This document shows, in pieces, positions 41,185 to 49,679 of a stretch of 64,000 nt of DNA. Where the stretch lies: positions 62,001-126,000 of the forward strand of contig JBHGXW010000009.1 in the NCBI GenBank assembly GCA_041920465.1. The letters are read 5' to 3'. Source of the stretch: Brevibacillus_H sp041920465. GTDB lineage: Bacteria; Bacillota; Bacilli; Brevibacillales; Brevibacillaceae. Within the stretch, counting starts at the first letter, position 1. The number at the start of each line of letters is the position of its first letter. The position numbers were made by a program, and so were the translations under genes. The notes beneath the pieces were generated by a model that was not told where the DNA came from, did no database searches, and saw nothing but the letters and a program-made list of their open reading frames with translations.

Positions 41185-41373
41185 TTACTCTTTACTGCGG
41201 TGATCGATCAGAATAATCATGCCGTTTTTCAACTCGTGGGCTGCGGCATCCATGATTTTTTCCAAAGAAGTGGCAATGGCAATCTGTTCTTCCCGACTTT
41301 GCGTAATAAAAATGGGTGCTCCCCCCGCAATCATTTTTCCCTCCGTTACCACAACCGCTACAATTTTGGACAT
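41185..41373 (-). CDS. Capping complex subunit for YIEGIA
   Basis: A 62-residue protein (SKIVAVVVTEGKMIAGGAPIFI at the start) that always accompanies YIEGIA proteins in spore-formers and is named for the complex it forms with them. Start ATG 41373; the gene begins 5 bp after the YIEGIA stop. It is soluble and small. Its function is not known beyond the association. Confidence 0.8.
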   Translation of the reverse strand: MSKIVAVVVTEGKMIAGGAPIFITQSREEQIAIATSLEKIMDAAAHELKNGMIILIDHRSKE

Positions 41374-41378
41374 CTGGC

Positions 41379-42284
41379 TCAAGCCCCCTTTCCGCCTGCA
41401 GCCGATGACTCGGAAGGCAGACGTACGGCATTTTCCAGTACGGGAACCTTTTTCAATGCCTCAATGGCCTTGCTTACCTCTTTTTCCCGCGGCAAGATAA
41501 ACACGGCCAACGTCCCGGTTTCCAAATCAAGCTTGCTCATCGGCAAAAAGGTGGGTTCACCCGTGTCCCGGTACACTCCCAGTATATTGGACAAGTTATG
41601 CAGGATGGCCTGCCGCTGCCCTAAATTGGCAATCGTGATTTTTACACTTGGATTGGTCGGAATCACAAGCAGTCCAAGGGAATGTTCGCTGATGGCCTTG
41701 CGATCTTCCTCCAGCCCCACATTCATGATATAGACCGAATCCACATACAAATCAGGCCCGTCCAAACGAACCTCGGCAGCCCGGATGTCGGCGATTTGGC
41801 CGAGGTTCTTGCCGGATTGAAACTTCTTCGCAACGAACAGGGATACAACCCCCGCCAGGATACCCCAATACCATTGAAAAACAATGCTAAAAAACGCAGC
41901 AGCAAAAGAACTGAAAATGACAAGATAATTCCGCCCTTCAAACACCATGGCAATCCCTTCGATGTAAACGGTTCCCCGCGGAACAAGCTCCATTTGGTCT
42001 ACCTGGGATAGCGTCTGCCGCTCCATGTTGCGGACATCGCGGAATTGTTGGGCAGCCAGCGACAGGAAAGTGACCGCCGTATAGTTTTTGTTCAGCAGGG
42101 AGGGTACGGCAACAGAGCCTAAACTGGCAGCAATCATCCCGAGGGCGATATGGATAATTTTCCCGTGCGGATAGGTGGGATATTGCCGATAGTCTGTCCG
42201 AAGCATTAACAGCCTTGTTATGACACCGAAGCAAAAACCGATAATAACTCCGACAGTCTCATGGTCTTTAATCAGGGAAAACAT
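41379..42284 (-). CDS. YIEGIA family membrane protein
   Basis: A 301-residue membrane protein bearing the motif that names the family, RGTVYIEGIAMVFEGRNYLVI (about residue 120). The N-terminus VGVIIGFCFGVITRLLMLRTDYRQYPTYPHG is also characteristic. It has three or four helices. The family is confined mostly to endospore-forming Firmicutes, which supports the taxonomic call. I prefer ATG 42284 by family length; a longer frame exists. The product is probably assembled with the small subunit encoded next to it. Confidence 0.88.
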   Translation of the reverse strand: MFSLIKDHETVGVIIGFCFGVITRLLMLRTDYRQYPTYPHGKIIHIALGMIAASLGSVAVPSLLNKNYTAVTFLSLAAQQFRDVRNMERQTLSQVDQMELVPRGTVYIEGIAMVFEGRNYLVIFSSFAAAFFSIVFQWYWGILAGVVSLFVAKKFQSGKNLGQIADIRAAEVRLDGPDLYVDSVYIMNVGLEEDRKAISEHSLGLLVIPTNPSVKITIANLGQRQAILHNLSNILGVYRDTGEPTFLPMSKLDLETGTLAVFILPREKEVSKAIEALKKVPVLENAVRLPSESSAAGGKGA

Positions 42285-42449
42285 GGGGAATCCAGCCTCT
42301 CTTTCTAGCACCAGCACCTTCCTCCTGATTGGCACCGAGAGCCAAAACAGGCAACACTATCCGGCAATGGTGTTTGGATACAGCTTAGTATGTTTCCCCT
42401 TTGCGGATTTTACCCAAGCGATTAATGCGCATATTCCTATTGATTTGTG

Positions 42450-42477
42450 TTGATATATTCTTAAATGTCTCTATAAT
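42450..42477 (+). promoter_or_regulatory. SigA-like promoter of the RsbT-like gene pair
   Basis: TTGATA at 42450-42455 is followed after 16 bp by TATAAT at 42472-42477, 48 bp before the start codon. AGGAGG at 42483-42488 and GGAGG at 42508-42512 are in the leader. Confidence 0.65.
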
Positions 42478-42524
42478 CAAATTAGGAGGAAAAATTTGTT
42501 ATAGCATGGAGGATTCCATAGCCG

Positions 42525-42920
42525 ATGACCTATCAGAAAGTGAAAATCTCGTCAGAAGATGATATTTATTTTGCGTTAAGTACCGTTCGTCATTTTATGA
42601 AGCAACTCTCTTTTTCCGAGTCAGATCAACAGAAGATTTTTGTGAGTGTTTCGGAGTTAACCCGAAACATTTTGGATCATGCCTATAGCAAGGGGCTTTT
42701 TTGTTGTGAATTAATTGATCAGGGAATACGTTTTATAGTAACAGATGAAGGGCCAGGCATTCTCAATTTAGATGAAGTTTTAAATGGCAAAAAGATATCG
42801 TCGTCACGTGGATTAGGACTCGGATTATCCGGTGTTAAAAGATTAATGGATGAATTTCAGATTGAGACTTCGACGAGAGGAACGAAAGTCGTTGCGATTA
42901 AATGGACAGGAAAAAAATAA
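42525..42920 (+). CDS. RsbT-like serine/threonine switch kinase
   Basis: A 131-residue GHKL ATPase of the anti-sigma/RsbT type. The N box is SVSELTRNILDHAYSKG (about residue 41), followed by VTDEGPGI (G1) and GLGLGLSGVKRLMDEF (G2), then RGTKVVAIKW. RsbT phosphorylates STAS proteins of the RsbR/RsbS stressosome and activates a phosphatase. The next gene, overlapping its end, encodes a STAS protein, so the two could form a kinase-substrate pair. The region is distinctly AT-rich against its neighbours. ATG 42525, though the GGAGG is 12 bp away. Confidence 0.85.
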   Translation: MTYQKVKISSEDDIYFALSTVRHFMKQLSFSESDQQKIFVSVSELTRNILDHAYSKGLFCCELIDQGIRFIVTDEGPGILNLDEVLNGKKISSSRGLGLGLSGVKRLMDEFQIETSTRGTKVVAIKWTGKK

Positions 42921-44424
42921 TATAGTAACACAGACGGACAATACATTAAGCCGTCTTGCTTCCATAGGTCAAATAGCGGCGGGAATCGCACACGAAGTTA
43001 GAAACCCATTAACAGCAGTTAAGGGATTTCTACAATTACTGCAAAAAGAGTTTTCCCATGGTTATTTAGATTTTGCCTGCTCAGAACTGGATCAGGCAAT
43101 CTCTACATTGCAAGATTTGTTACAGGTTTCCAAGCCTGACTTGGAAGATGAGTCTTATATTGCAATTAATCTTTGTTCAGAATTAGAGTCCTTGCTCTAT
43201 TTGTTTCAGGATCAAATCTATCGGGTTCAAATTGCAAGAAATTTTCATAATAGTGATGAGATAATCTATGGAAAAAGAAATCAGTTAAAGAAAGCGTTTT
43301 TTAATCTCTTGAAAAATGCTTTTGAAGCCATTCCCAATGAAGGGACCATCTCTATCGAACATTACCGCATGGATGACTTCATTTATGTCATCATTTCTGA
43401 TACAGGGGTCGGTGTGCCTAAAGAAAAGCTTCAACTGTTAGGAACCCCTTTCTTTACAACGAAAGATGAGGGGACGGGAATGGGGTTAACTCAGGTGTTT
43501 TCGACCATTTACCAGCATGGAGGCACAATTGATGTAAAAAGCAGCGAAGGCATAGGCACTACATTTACCATTCAATTTCCAACTGAGATTACGGAACAAA
43601 TTGGAGTGATTGATTTGAATTTACAATATGAAAGCGGTCAAAGCTTTAAAGAGTATTTTTTGCTGAATCAGGATCGTTTTAATGAGTTATTTGCTTCAGA
43701 AATCAAAGATACGATTCAACTAATTGAAGGCTCCATGTATAAAATCAATGCGCATGACATTATTGATAAAATGTCAAAGCTCTTGATTGAAGATCGGCAG
43801 CACGAACTGATTATGCTCGCCAAGGAACTCGGAAAGAATGGTGCGAAGGATAATGTTCCTTTAATCATAAAACTGGAATTAATTCAGGTCTTTCGCAAAA
43901 TGTATTGGAATTTTTTACATAACTATTATAAGCATGTCGAACTTGATATGGAGGGTTTTTTTCAACTTGGAATAAAAACTAACTATATTTTGGACCACTA
44001 TATTTTTCATTATTTTTCGAGTTATATAGAGTACAAGGATGAATTGCTTCGTTCCCATCGTGAAACGATTGATGTTTTGTCAGTTCCAATTATTCCATTA
44101 TCCGCTTCAATGGCGGTGTTACCTATTGTTGGCACATTAGATACCTATCGGGCTAAAAAAGTTCAGGAACGCACATTAAATCAAATCGCTAGCCTGAAGA
44201 TACAAAAAATTATTATCGATTTATCAGGTGTTGCGTTTATGGACACGGCTGTAGTGGGACATTTGTTTCGAATTGTAGAAGGAATTGGTTTACTCGGATG
44301 TAAAGCGATTATAACAGGTATTCGCCCGGAAATCGCGAATACAATGATTGAATTAGGGATCCCATTTACTGAAAAGGTTGACACCAAAGCAACTTTACAA
44401 CAAGCCTTGGAGGAATATCAATAG
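42850..44424 (+). CDS. Histidine kinase fused to RsbR-like sensor and STAS domain
   Basis: A 524-residue protein with unusual order: an N-terminal HisKA dimerisation/phospho-acceptor domain (LASIGQIAAGIAHEVRNP, about residue 40), a HATPase_c domain (NLLKNAFEAIP; ISDTGVGVP; FTTKDEGTGMGLTQ), then a globin-like RsbR N-terminal-type region (about 270-420) and a C-terminal STAS domain (VPIIPLSASMAVLPIVGTLD to GIRPEIANTMIELGIPF, 420-524). In the STAS domain the RsbR phosphothreonine positions are S in LSGVAF and T in IANTMI. The gene overlaps the RsbT-like gene by up to 71 bp; the true start may be TTG 42892. AT-rich base use suggests acquisition. Confidence 0.85.
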   Translation: MNFRLRLRREERKSLRLNGQEKNNIVTQTDNTLSRLASIGQIAAGIAHEVRNPLTAVKGFLQLLQKEFSHGYLDFACSELDQAISTLQDLLQVSKPDLEDESYIAINLCSELESLLYLFQDQIYRVQIARNFHNSDEIIYGKRNQLKKAFFNLLKNAFEAIPNEGTISIEHYRMDDFIYVIISDTGVGVPKEKLQLLGTPFFTTKDEGTGMGLTQVFSTIYQHGGTIDVKSSEGIGTTFTIQFPTEITEQIGVIDLNLQYESGQSFKEYFLLNQDRFNELFASEIKDTIQLIEGSMYKINAHDIIDKMSKLLIEDRQHELIMLAKELGKNGAKDNVPLIIKLELIQVFRKMYWNFLHNYYKHVELDMEGFFQLGIKTNYILDHYIFHYFSSYIEYKDELLRSHRETIDVLSVPIIPLSASMAVLPIVGTLDTYRAKKVQERTLNQIASLKIQKIIIDLSGVAFMDTAVVGHLFRIVEGIGLLGCKAIITGIRPEIANTMIELGIPFTEKVDTKATLQQALEEYQ

Positions 44425-44489
44425 ATAAGCTTTTCAATTAACTGAATTAACTCAACTTTCACAGCTTAATTGTCCGAACAAACCCTTGA

Positions 44490-44523
44490 AAAACCGCAGG
44501 AATTTGGTTCCTGCGGTTTTTCG
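44490..44523. terminator. Terminator between the kinase-STAS gene and the iron operon
   Basis: AAAACCGCAGGA pairs with TCCTGCGGTTTT around a seven-base loop. The stem is AT-rich at the base on both strands, so it can serve the two convergent transcripts. Confidence 0.92.
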
Positions 44524-44527
44524 TACC

Positions 44528-45202
44528 TTACTGCCCGGACGCAACCAAGTTGTCAATCCGGGAAATCTTGCCATACTCCATGATGACGCATCGCTGGGCA
44601 TACTGGGCCACTTCCTGATCGTGCGTAACCATGACGATGGTGTGCCCTTCCTTGTGAAGCTCCTGAAACAGTTTCATCACGATTTGTTCGTTGGCCTGAT
44701 CAAGGTTTCCAGTTGGTTCGTCCGCCAAAATAATCGCCGGGTAATTGATCAAGGCGCGCGCGATACAGACACGCTGCTGCTCTCCGCCGGACAATTGGGA
44801 AGGGAAATGATGAAGCCGATTCCCCAGTCCTACCCGCGTAAGAGCCGCAATCGCTTCCTTCTCATCTGTCATGCTGTGATAATACTGAGCCATCATGACG
44901 TTTTCCAATGCGCTGATATATGGAACCAGGTGGAATTGTTGGAACACAAGCCCAATTGTTTCCCGCCGCAGCTCGGTCAATTCTTTCTTGCCAAGTGCCG
45001 CCGTCTCCTGGCCGTTAATTTTGACGGAACCGGAAGTTGGCTTATCCATGCAGCCGATTATATTGATCAACGTACTTTTACCGGAACCGGACGGGCCCAT
45101 AATGGCAACCCATTCTCCCTTTTCAACCGTTAACGAAACATCCTGCAAGGCGTAGAGGCTGCCGTATGATCTTGAAACATTTTGAATCTCCAGGATAGCC
45201 AC
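44528..45202 (-). CDS. ABC transporter ATPase of the iron operon (MacB/LolD type)
   Basis: A 224-residue ATPase of the LolD/MacB type. Walker A GPSGSGKSTLINIIG near residue 37, the LolD-type loop FQQFHLVPYISALENVMM, signature LSGGEQQRVCIARAL near residue 141 and Walker B ILADEPTGNLD. Start GTG 45202 behind AAGGGGTG. It powers the two FtsX-like permeases encoded upstream. This arrangement matches the P19/FTR1 iron-uptake clusters of Campylobacter and other bacteria. Confidence 0.9.
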   Translation of the reverse strand: MAILEIQNVSRSYGSLYALQDVSLTVEKGEWVAIMGPSGSGKSTLINIIGCMDKPTSGSVKINGQETAALGKKELTELRRETIGLVFQQFHLVPYISALENVMMAQYYHSMTDEKEAIAALTRVGLGNRLHHFPSQLSGGEQQRVCIARALINYPAIILADEPTGNLDQANEQIVMKLFQELHKEGHTIVMVTHDQEVAQYAQRCVIMEYGKISRIDNLVASGQ

Positions 45203-45215
45203 TTTTCTGCACCCC

Positions 45216-46349
45216 TTATTCTCCTTTTAATACAATCGCGGGCTCTACTTCCATAATTTTTCGTACCGGGATGACAAAGGCAATTGCAATCACCAACAGT
45301 GCTCCCAGATAAGCCCAAGGAATAATCATCAAACGAAACGTAATCTCGGAATGGAACACACTTCGTCCAATCAGTTGAGCAAGATAATAGGACAGGGCCA
45401 GCCCAAAGCTTGATCCAACTACACCGAGCAGCAATCCTTCCATCAGGAATTCTGTGATCAGCTTGGTATGGGAAGCGCCCAACGCTTTTTTCAATCCGAC
45501 TTCTTTTCTTCTTTCCATCACCATACTGACCATCGTGGTCATGATCGTGAGGATGGTGGTGATAAAGATAACCACCGATACCAGATAGACCAGCTTCTCA
45601 ATTTTGCCAACCATCTTGGCTTCCGATTCCGCCATTTGTTTGATCGGTTTGGCCGAAATAGATGGCACTTCCGTTTGAAGCTTGCCGGCTTCCTTCTCCA
45701 ATTCATCGCCTTTGGAGAGTAAACTGATCAGCGCAATATCGTAATGCTGTTTGTGCATAAGCTGATTGGCCAGCTTGTCACTGACAAACACCTGATTATC
45801 CTCTTTGCCTCCGGTCGTCACAATACCCGCTACTTTCAGCTTGACAGACGCTTGATTCGGACCTGGTTTCAGTTCCAATTCTGATCCCGGATTCAAATCA
45901 TACTTCTTGGCGACAGCCGTTCCTACCATCGCTTCGTTTACCTGGTCACGCTGGCTAATCCAGTTTCCTTCTACATTCCAATAGGGATTTACCTGCCTGA
46001 TCTGATCAAACCAGGTTCCAACCAGTACAATCGGGTCTTTTTCTATATAAGCAATGTCGTATTGCATCGGGGCCATCCCCATCAATTTGTCACGGGGGAT
46101 TTGCCCGGCCATTCGGTCCAGAATTTGCGGGCTTAGCGGTTCAGTAGCAACCAACGGATAGATGATCAGGTTGGCTCCGTAAGTTCGAAACTCTTTGCCC
46201 ATCTTCTGGTTCATGTCGTAATAAATGTTGACCAGCCCGCCAATGACACCGGTTCCCAGCATAATCGCCAATACAGCCACAATGGAGGGCAGCTTGCGAA
46301 ACCATACAGCGCGTCCGACTAGTCTCTGAAACATCCGCCAATTTTGCAT
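45216..46349 (-). CDS. FtsX-like/MacB permease, second subunit
   Basis: A 377-residue FtsX-like permease: a helix near residue 25, a large extracytoplasmic MacB-PCD domain (residues 50-255) and three C-terminal helices. Typical sequence includes SMVMERRKEVGLKKALGASHTKLITEFLMEGLLLG. Start ATG 46349 is six bases after AGGAG. It follows its paralogue by 9 bp, so both are made together and probably form a heterodimer. Confidence 0.88.
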   Translation of the reverse strand: MQNWRMFQRLVGRAVWFRKLPSIVAVLAIMLGTGVIGGLVNIYYDMNQKMGKEFRTYGANLIIYPLVATEPLSPQILDRMAGQIPRDKLMGMAPMQYDIAYIEKDPIVLVGTWFDQIRQVNPYWNVEGNWISQRDQVNEAMVGTAVAKKYDLNPGSELELKPGPNQASVKLKVAGIVTTGGKEDNQVFVSDKLANQLMHKQHYDIALISLLSKGDELEKEAGKLQTEVPSISAKPIKQMAESEAKMVGKIEKLVYLVSVVIFITTILTIMTTMVSMVMERRKEVGLKKALGASHTKLITEFLMEGLLLGVVGSSFGLALSYYLAQLIGRSVFHSEITFRLMIIPWAYLGALLVIAIAFVIPVRKIMEVEPAIVLKGE

Positions 46350-46358
46350 ATCCATCTC

Positions 46359-47657
46359 CTACCTGCCATACAGAGCTTGAACCGGCTCCAGCTTGATGAT
46401 CGCCCGTATAGCCGGATAACTTCCGGCCAGCGTAATCACGACGGAAAGCAACAGAATCACAGGCAGCCCTAATAGTTTAATCGACAAAGCTGTGCCAAAA
46501 ACCGATTCTCCCACGATTTGGGCAAGGATCAGGCCAAGTCCGTAGCCGATCAATCCTCCCAGAATGCCGCTGATCACACCCTCTGCCATAAAGAGTGCAG
46601 TCACCGATACATCCGTGCCGCCCAACGCTTTCATCAAGGCAATCTCCTTCTTGCGTTCCTGCACCTTGTTATTCATCAGGCTGGATATACCAAGAGCAGA
46701 GCTGAGTACAGCCGCCAACGAGATAATCAGCATCAACAGCTGAATCTTGTTCAAAATCTGCCCTTCCGATTGCGCAATCTGGCGGATCGGTTTAGCCTGG
46801 GCTCCCGGTATGCTCTCCTCGATTTGGTAAGCAATCGCCCCGGTAAATGCGGTGCAATACCATTGATCAAAATCTTTCTCTCTGAGCGAGCTTGGATCAG
46901 TCCCTACCTTACTGGCCAATTCATTGTCCGGAACAGTAAGGGCGCTTACCTCTGCCCGGCTGATCTTCCCTGGCAGCGTGAGAAGAGATTGGATCTTGGC
47001 AATCGGAGCAAAAATCATCCCGTCTTCCGGCCCTCCGGCATCTGCAACACCGACTACCTTCACGTGATAAGGAATAGCCCCTTTATCCGCTTTAACCTGG
47101 AGGGCCAATTCGTCTCCCGGCCCCACCTTAAGTTCGCCGGCAATCTGTTTGCCCAGGATCACTTCCCGGGAATCTGGGTTCTCACTCGGCCACTTGCCGG
47201 TAACCTTCCACCACGTTTTCAATTGGGTGATCCCTGTTGTAAACAGGTTTCCGTCAGCAAGCTTCAGTTCTTTGGTAAACCAGGTTCCAACGATGGGGAC
47301 GGTTCCTTGTTTTCCTTCAACCTGACCGGATGCTTCCAGATATGGCGTAAAACCAAGAATATTGTTGGCCCAGAAAATTTTCTTCAGACTCAACAAATCT
47401 TGCTCTTGCAAAAATGCCTGCTTGCCCAACGGGTTCACATTGACTCCATCAATCTCCACCGGGATGGTATCCATTTTGGGGACGATCTGCATATTCGCCC
47501 CGTACGATTTCAGCTCCTGATTCAGCTTATCCCCGACATCAAGCGCCACATTCAGCATGCCGGAAGCAAGAGAAGCACCAAATGCGACGGTAAGAATAAT
47601 CAGGAGCTTCTCCTTCAAAGCACGCGTAAAAGATTTTTGCAATATGCGCAAAAACAT
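46359..47657 (-). CDS. FtsX-like/MacB permease, first subunit
   Basis: A 432-residue permease of the same type, with the N-terminal helix (residues 15-38), a larger MacB-PCD domain (about 45-300) and three C-terminal helices. It shares the module NNKVQERKKEIALMKALGGTDVSVTALFMAEGVISG. Start ATG 47657. It lies 14 bp after the DUF2318 gene stop. In P19 systems these permeases are thought to move electrons or metal across the membrane along with P19. Confidence 0.88.
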   Translation of the reverse strand: MFLRILQKSFTRALKEKLLIILTVAFGASLASGMLNVALDVGDKLNQELKSYGANMQIVPKMDTIPVEIDGVNVNPLGKQAFLQEQDLLSLKKIFWANNILGFTPYLEASGQVEGKQGTVPIVGTWFTKELKLADGNLFTTGITQLKTWWKVTGKWPSENPDSREVILGKQIAGELKVGPGDELALQVKADKGAIPYHVKVVGVADAGGPEDGMIFAPIAKIQSLLTLPGKISRAEVSALTVPDNELASKVGTDPSSLREKDFDQWYCTAFTGAIAYQIEESIPGAQAKPIRQIAQSEGQILNKIQLLMLIISLAAVLSSALGISSLMNNKVQERKKEIALMKALGGTDVSVTALFMAEGVISGILGGLIGYGLGLILAQIVGESVFGTALSIKLLGLPVILLLSVVITLAGSYPAIRAIIKLEPVQALYGR

Positions 47658-47671
47658 TTCGGATCGCTCCC

Positions 47672-48916
47672 TTACTTAAACCTGTCTTTGTACTTTTCCA
47701 ACTCCGCTACCGGAATGTCGATCGTTCCGTCTTCCTTCTGTTCGTATTTGATCGGAATCGGATTGCAGCCGCCTTTGAAGCCGACAGTTGTTACGTTAAC
47801 AACAGAATTACACTTCTTGCATATGATCTGGCCGTCCTTTTGATAGTAACCGGCTACCCCGCAAATTTCGCAGGCATCCATGGCGACTCCGAAGTTCTCC
47901 CCATTTTTGCGGACAGCGATAAATCGCACTTCGGTTCCATCATGCATTGGACAGCTATACACGTTCAGTTCTTTTTCCTTGAGATCTGCTTTTACGAGAT
48001 GGATATGGTCAGACTCAGGAGTAACTTTGATGGCGGGCTTCTCTTCAATCCCCCGCATGGCACTCACTTGATCAGTCACAATTGAGGCCAGTACCAAGAC
48101 AAAAACGGTAGAAAGCGAGTAGAACCAGCGTTGTACACTTCGGTCACGGGCAACTAATTTGCGTTTCTCGGCCGGATTGGCAAACCCGGTATGCTCTGGC
48201 GGCATAAGCCAGCGCAATTGAATGAAGAAAAAAACCAGGAGCAGACTGATGATCCCTAACAATCCGTAGAAGAAGACCGCCTTGTGATTCACCAGCGGCA
48301 TCAGAATATCGAATACCACCATGCTAAGCGGGATAATTTGCAATCCGAAAAGCATCTGCAAGAATTCAATCAGTTGATAGACAAAAAGCTGAGCAAAGCT
48401 GATCAGGAAAGCAGCAATGATCAGAATCCGGCTCATCCGATGGACCACCCGCAGAAAAGCGTACGCCATCAGAAAAAGCAGGCACAAGGCGAGAACCAAA
48501 GCTCCAAGCTGGGTGATCCACTCGGAGTTAAAGCCGTTTTGCAATGACAAAACCGGATAAATACTGACAAAAATTTTGTCGGTCAGCCCTAACAAAAGGG
48601 AAAACCCGGTAACCAGCATAACTCCCGCGCCGCCTCGCTTGATCCCTTTTCTGACTGCGAAATGCATCCAGGTAAGCAATAAGAGAATAGCCGCAACCAG
48701 AATGCCTTTTACCCAGAGATCGCCAATTTCCAAGCGAACAACGTATTTATTGACGGCAAACAGGATCAGTGAAGCAACCCCGCCGCCTAGAATCCCCATC
48801 GTAAGCGGCGTTAGAAGCTCTTTTCTGTCGTCATGAATCAAAAACATGCGCAGGATCGTAATGCAAAAGACAAGCTCCAATCCCGCTTTGAGAAGGGCGG
48901 CAAAAACATCGAGCAT
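47672..48916 (-). CDS. DUF2318 Fe-S-type membrane protein
   Basis: A 414-residue membrane protein with nine or ten N-terminal helices and a C-terminal cysteine-rich domain. The domain shows CPMHDGTEVRF, ACEICGVAGYY, CKKCNSVVNVTT and GGCNPIP near residues 315-400, the DUF2318 signature. This is an electron-transfer candidate of the P19 iron-uptake cluster. Start ATG 48916 has GTGGAGG upstream. Neighbours on either side belong to the same cluster. Confidence 0.88.
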   Translation of the reverse strand: MLDVFAALLKAGLELVFCITILRMFLIHDDRKELLTPLTMGILGGGVASLILFAVNKYVVRLEIGDLWVKGILVAAILLLLTWMHFAVRKGIKRGGAGVMLVTGFSLLLGLTDKIFVSIYPVLSLQNGFNSEWITQLGALVLALCLLFLMAYAFLRVVHRMSRILIIAAFLISFAQLFVYQLIEFLQMLFGLQIIPLSMVVFDILMPLVNHKAVFFYGLLGIISLLLVFFFIQLRWLMPPEHTGFANPAEKRKLVARDRSVQRWFYSLSTVFVLVLASIVTDQVSAMRGIEEKPAIKVTPESDHIHLVKADLKEKELNVYSCPMHDGTEVRFIAVRKNGENFGVAMDACEICGVAGYYQKDGQIICKKCNSVVNVTTVGFKGGCNPIPIKYEQKEDGTIDIPVAELEKYKDRFK

Positions 48917-48997
48917 GATTAGTCTACCTCCACTTGAGTCATCCCGATAAAAGCTCAAAATCCGGGCATAGATTTACTCCAGCCCGGAAAATTATGG

Positions 48998-49615
48998 TTA
49001 TTTTTTAGGAAGATAAGGGAACTCCCATTCCGCTTCAATCGGTTTGGTCCAGAATCTGCCTTCTACCCCTGTTCCTTTATCAACATGCAGCAAATAGTTT
49101 TGTTTTTCTGGTGATTCAATCGAGATATGGAATTTGTATTTACCTGCGCCCGGCATCTTCACGTTAGCACCATAGTGTGGGCCGTCAGCCGCATTCATCG
49201 GCATCAATGTACCGGAAAACTCTTGACCGTTATCCAAATTTTTCATCACGTAATTCACTGTGAGATAAGGCACCCATTCGCCGGCACCAAAGCCTGTTTT
49301 GTTATCTTTGGTCGCTTTGATATCGGCTTCAATGTGAATATCGGCATCTTCCACTTTCATCCCGGCTTTTTCGTGCGGGAACAGTTCGGAAGCCTCAAAG
49401 TATACCCCGGCGATTTCCAATCCTTCTTTTTCAATGGAGTCACCCATTGGAATCTCTTTCACAGCCTTGCCCTGATCAGCCGCTTGAGCATGATCTCCCT
49501 GATGATCCGCAGTATTTGCAGGAGCGCTTGTTTGTGCACTTTGCTGTGGAGTGCCGCAACCCGCTGCCAGTAAAGCGATCGATGCTGCAGCTGCCAGAAT
49601 TACTTGTTTCTTCAT
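48998..49615 (-). CDS. P19/Tp34-family iron-binding lipoprotein
   Basis: A 205-residue exported protein. A signal with lipobox LAAGC near residue 20 is followed by the P19/Tp34 immunoglobulin-like domain (residues 60-205; IAGVYFEASELFPHEKAGM, VPYLTVNYVMKN, GPHYGANVKMPGAGKYKFHISIESP). In P19 the copper and iron ligands are Glu, His and Met residues in this fold; several His and Met are visible here. It accepts iron for uptake. Start ATG 49615, GAGAGGAG ten bases upstream. Confidence 0.88.
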   Translation of the reverse strand: MKKQVILAAAASIALLAAGCGTPQQSAQTSAPANTADHQGDHAQAADQGKAVKEIPMGDSIEKEGLEIAGVYFEASELFPHEKAGMKVEDADIHIEADIKATKDNKTGFGAGEWVPYLTVNYVMKNLDNGQEFSGTLMPMNAADGPHYGANVKMPGAGKYKFHISIESPEKQNYLLHVDKGTGVEGRFWTKPIEAEWEFPYLPKK

Positions 49616-49679
49616 TTTCAAATATCTCCTCTCAACGATCAATGATTTAGATTTATATTGTAAAAAAAGTTGTTCACGA

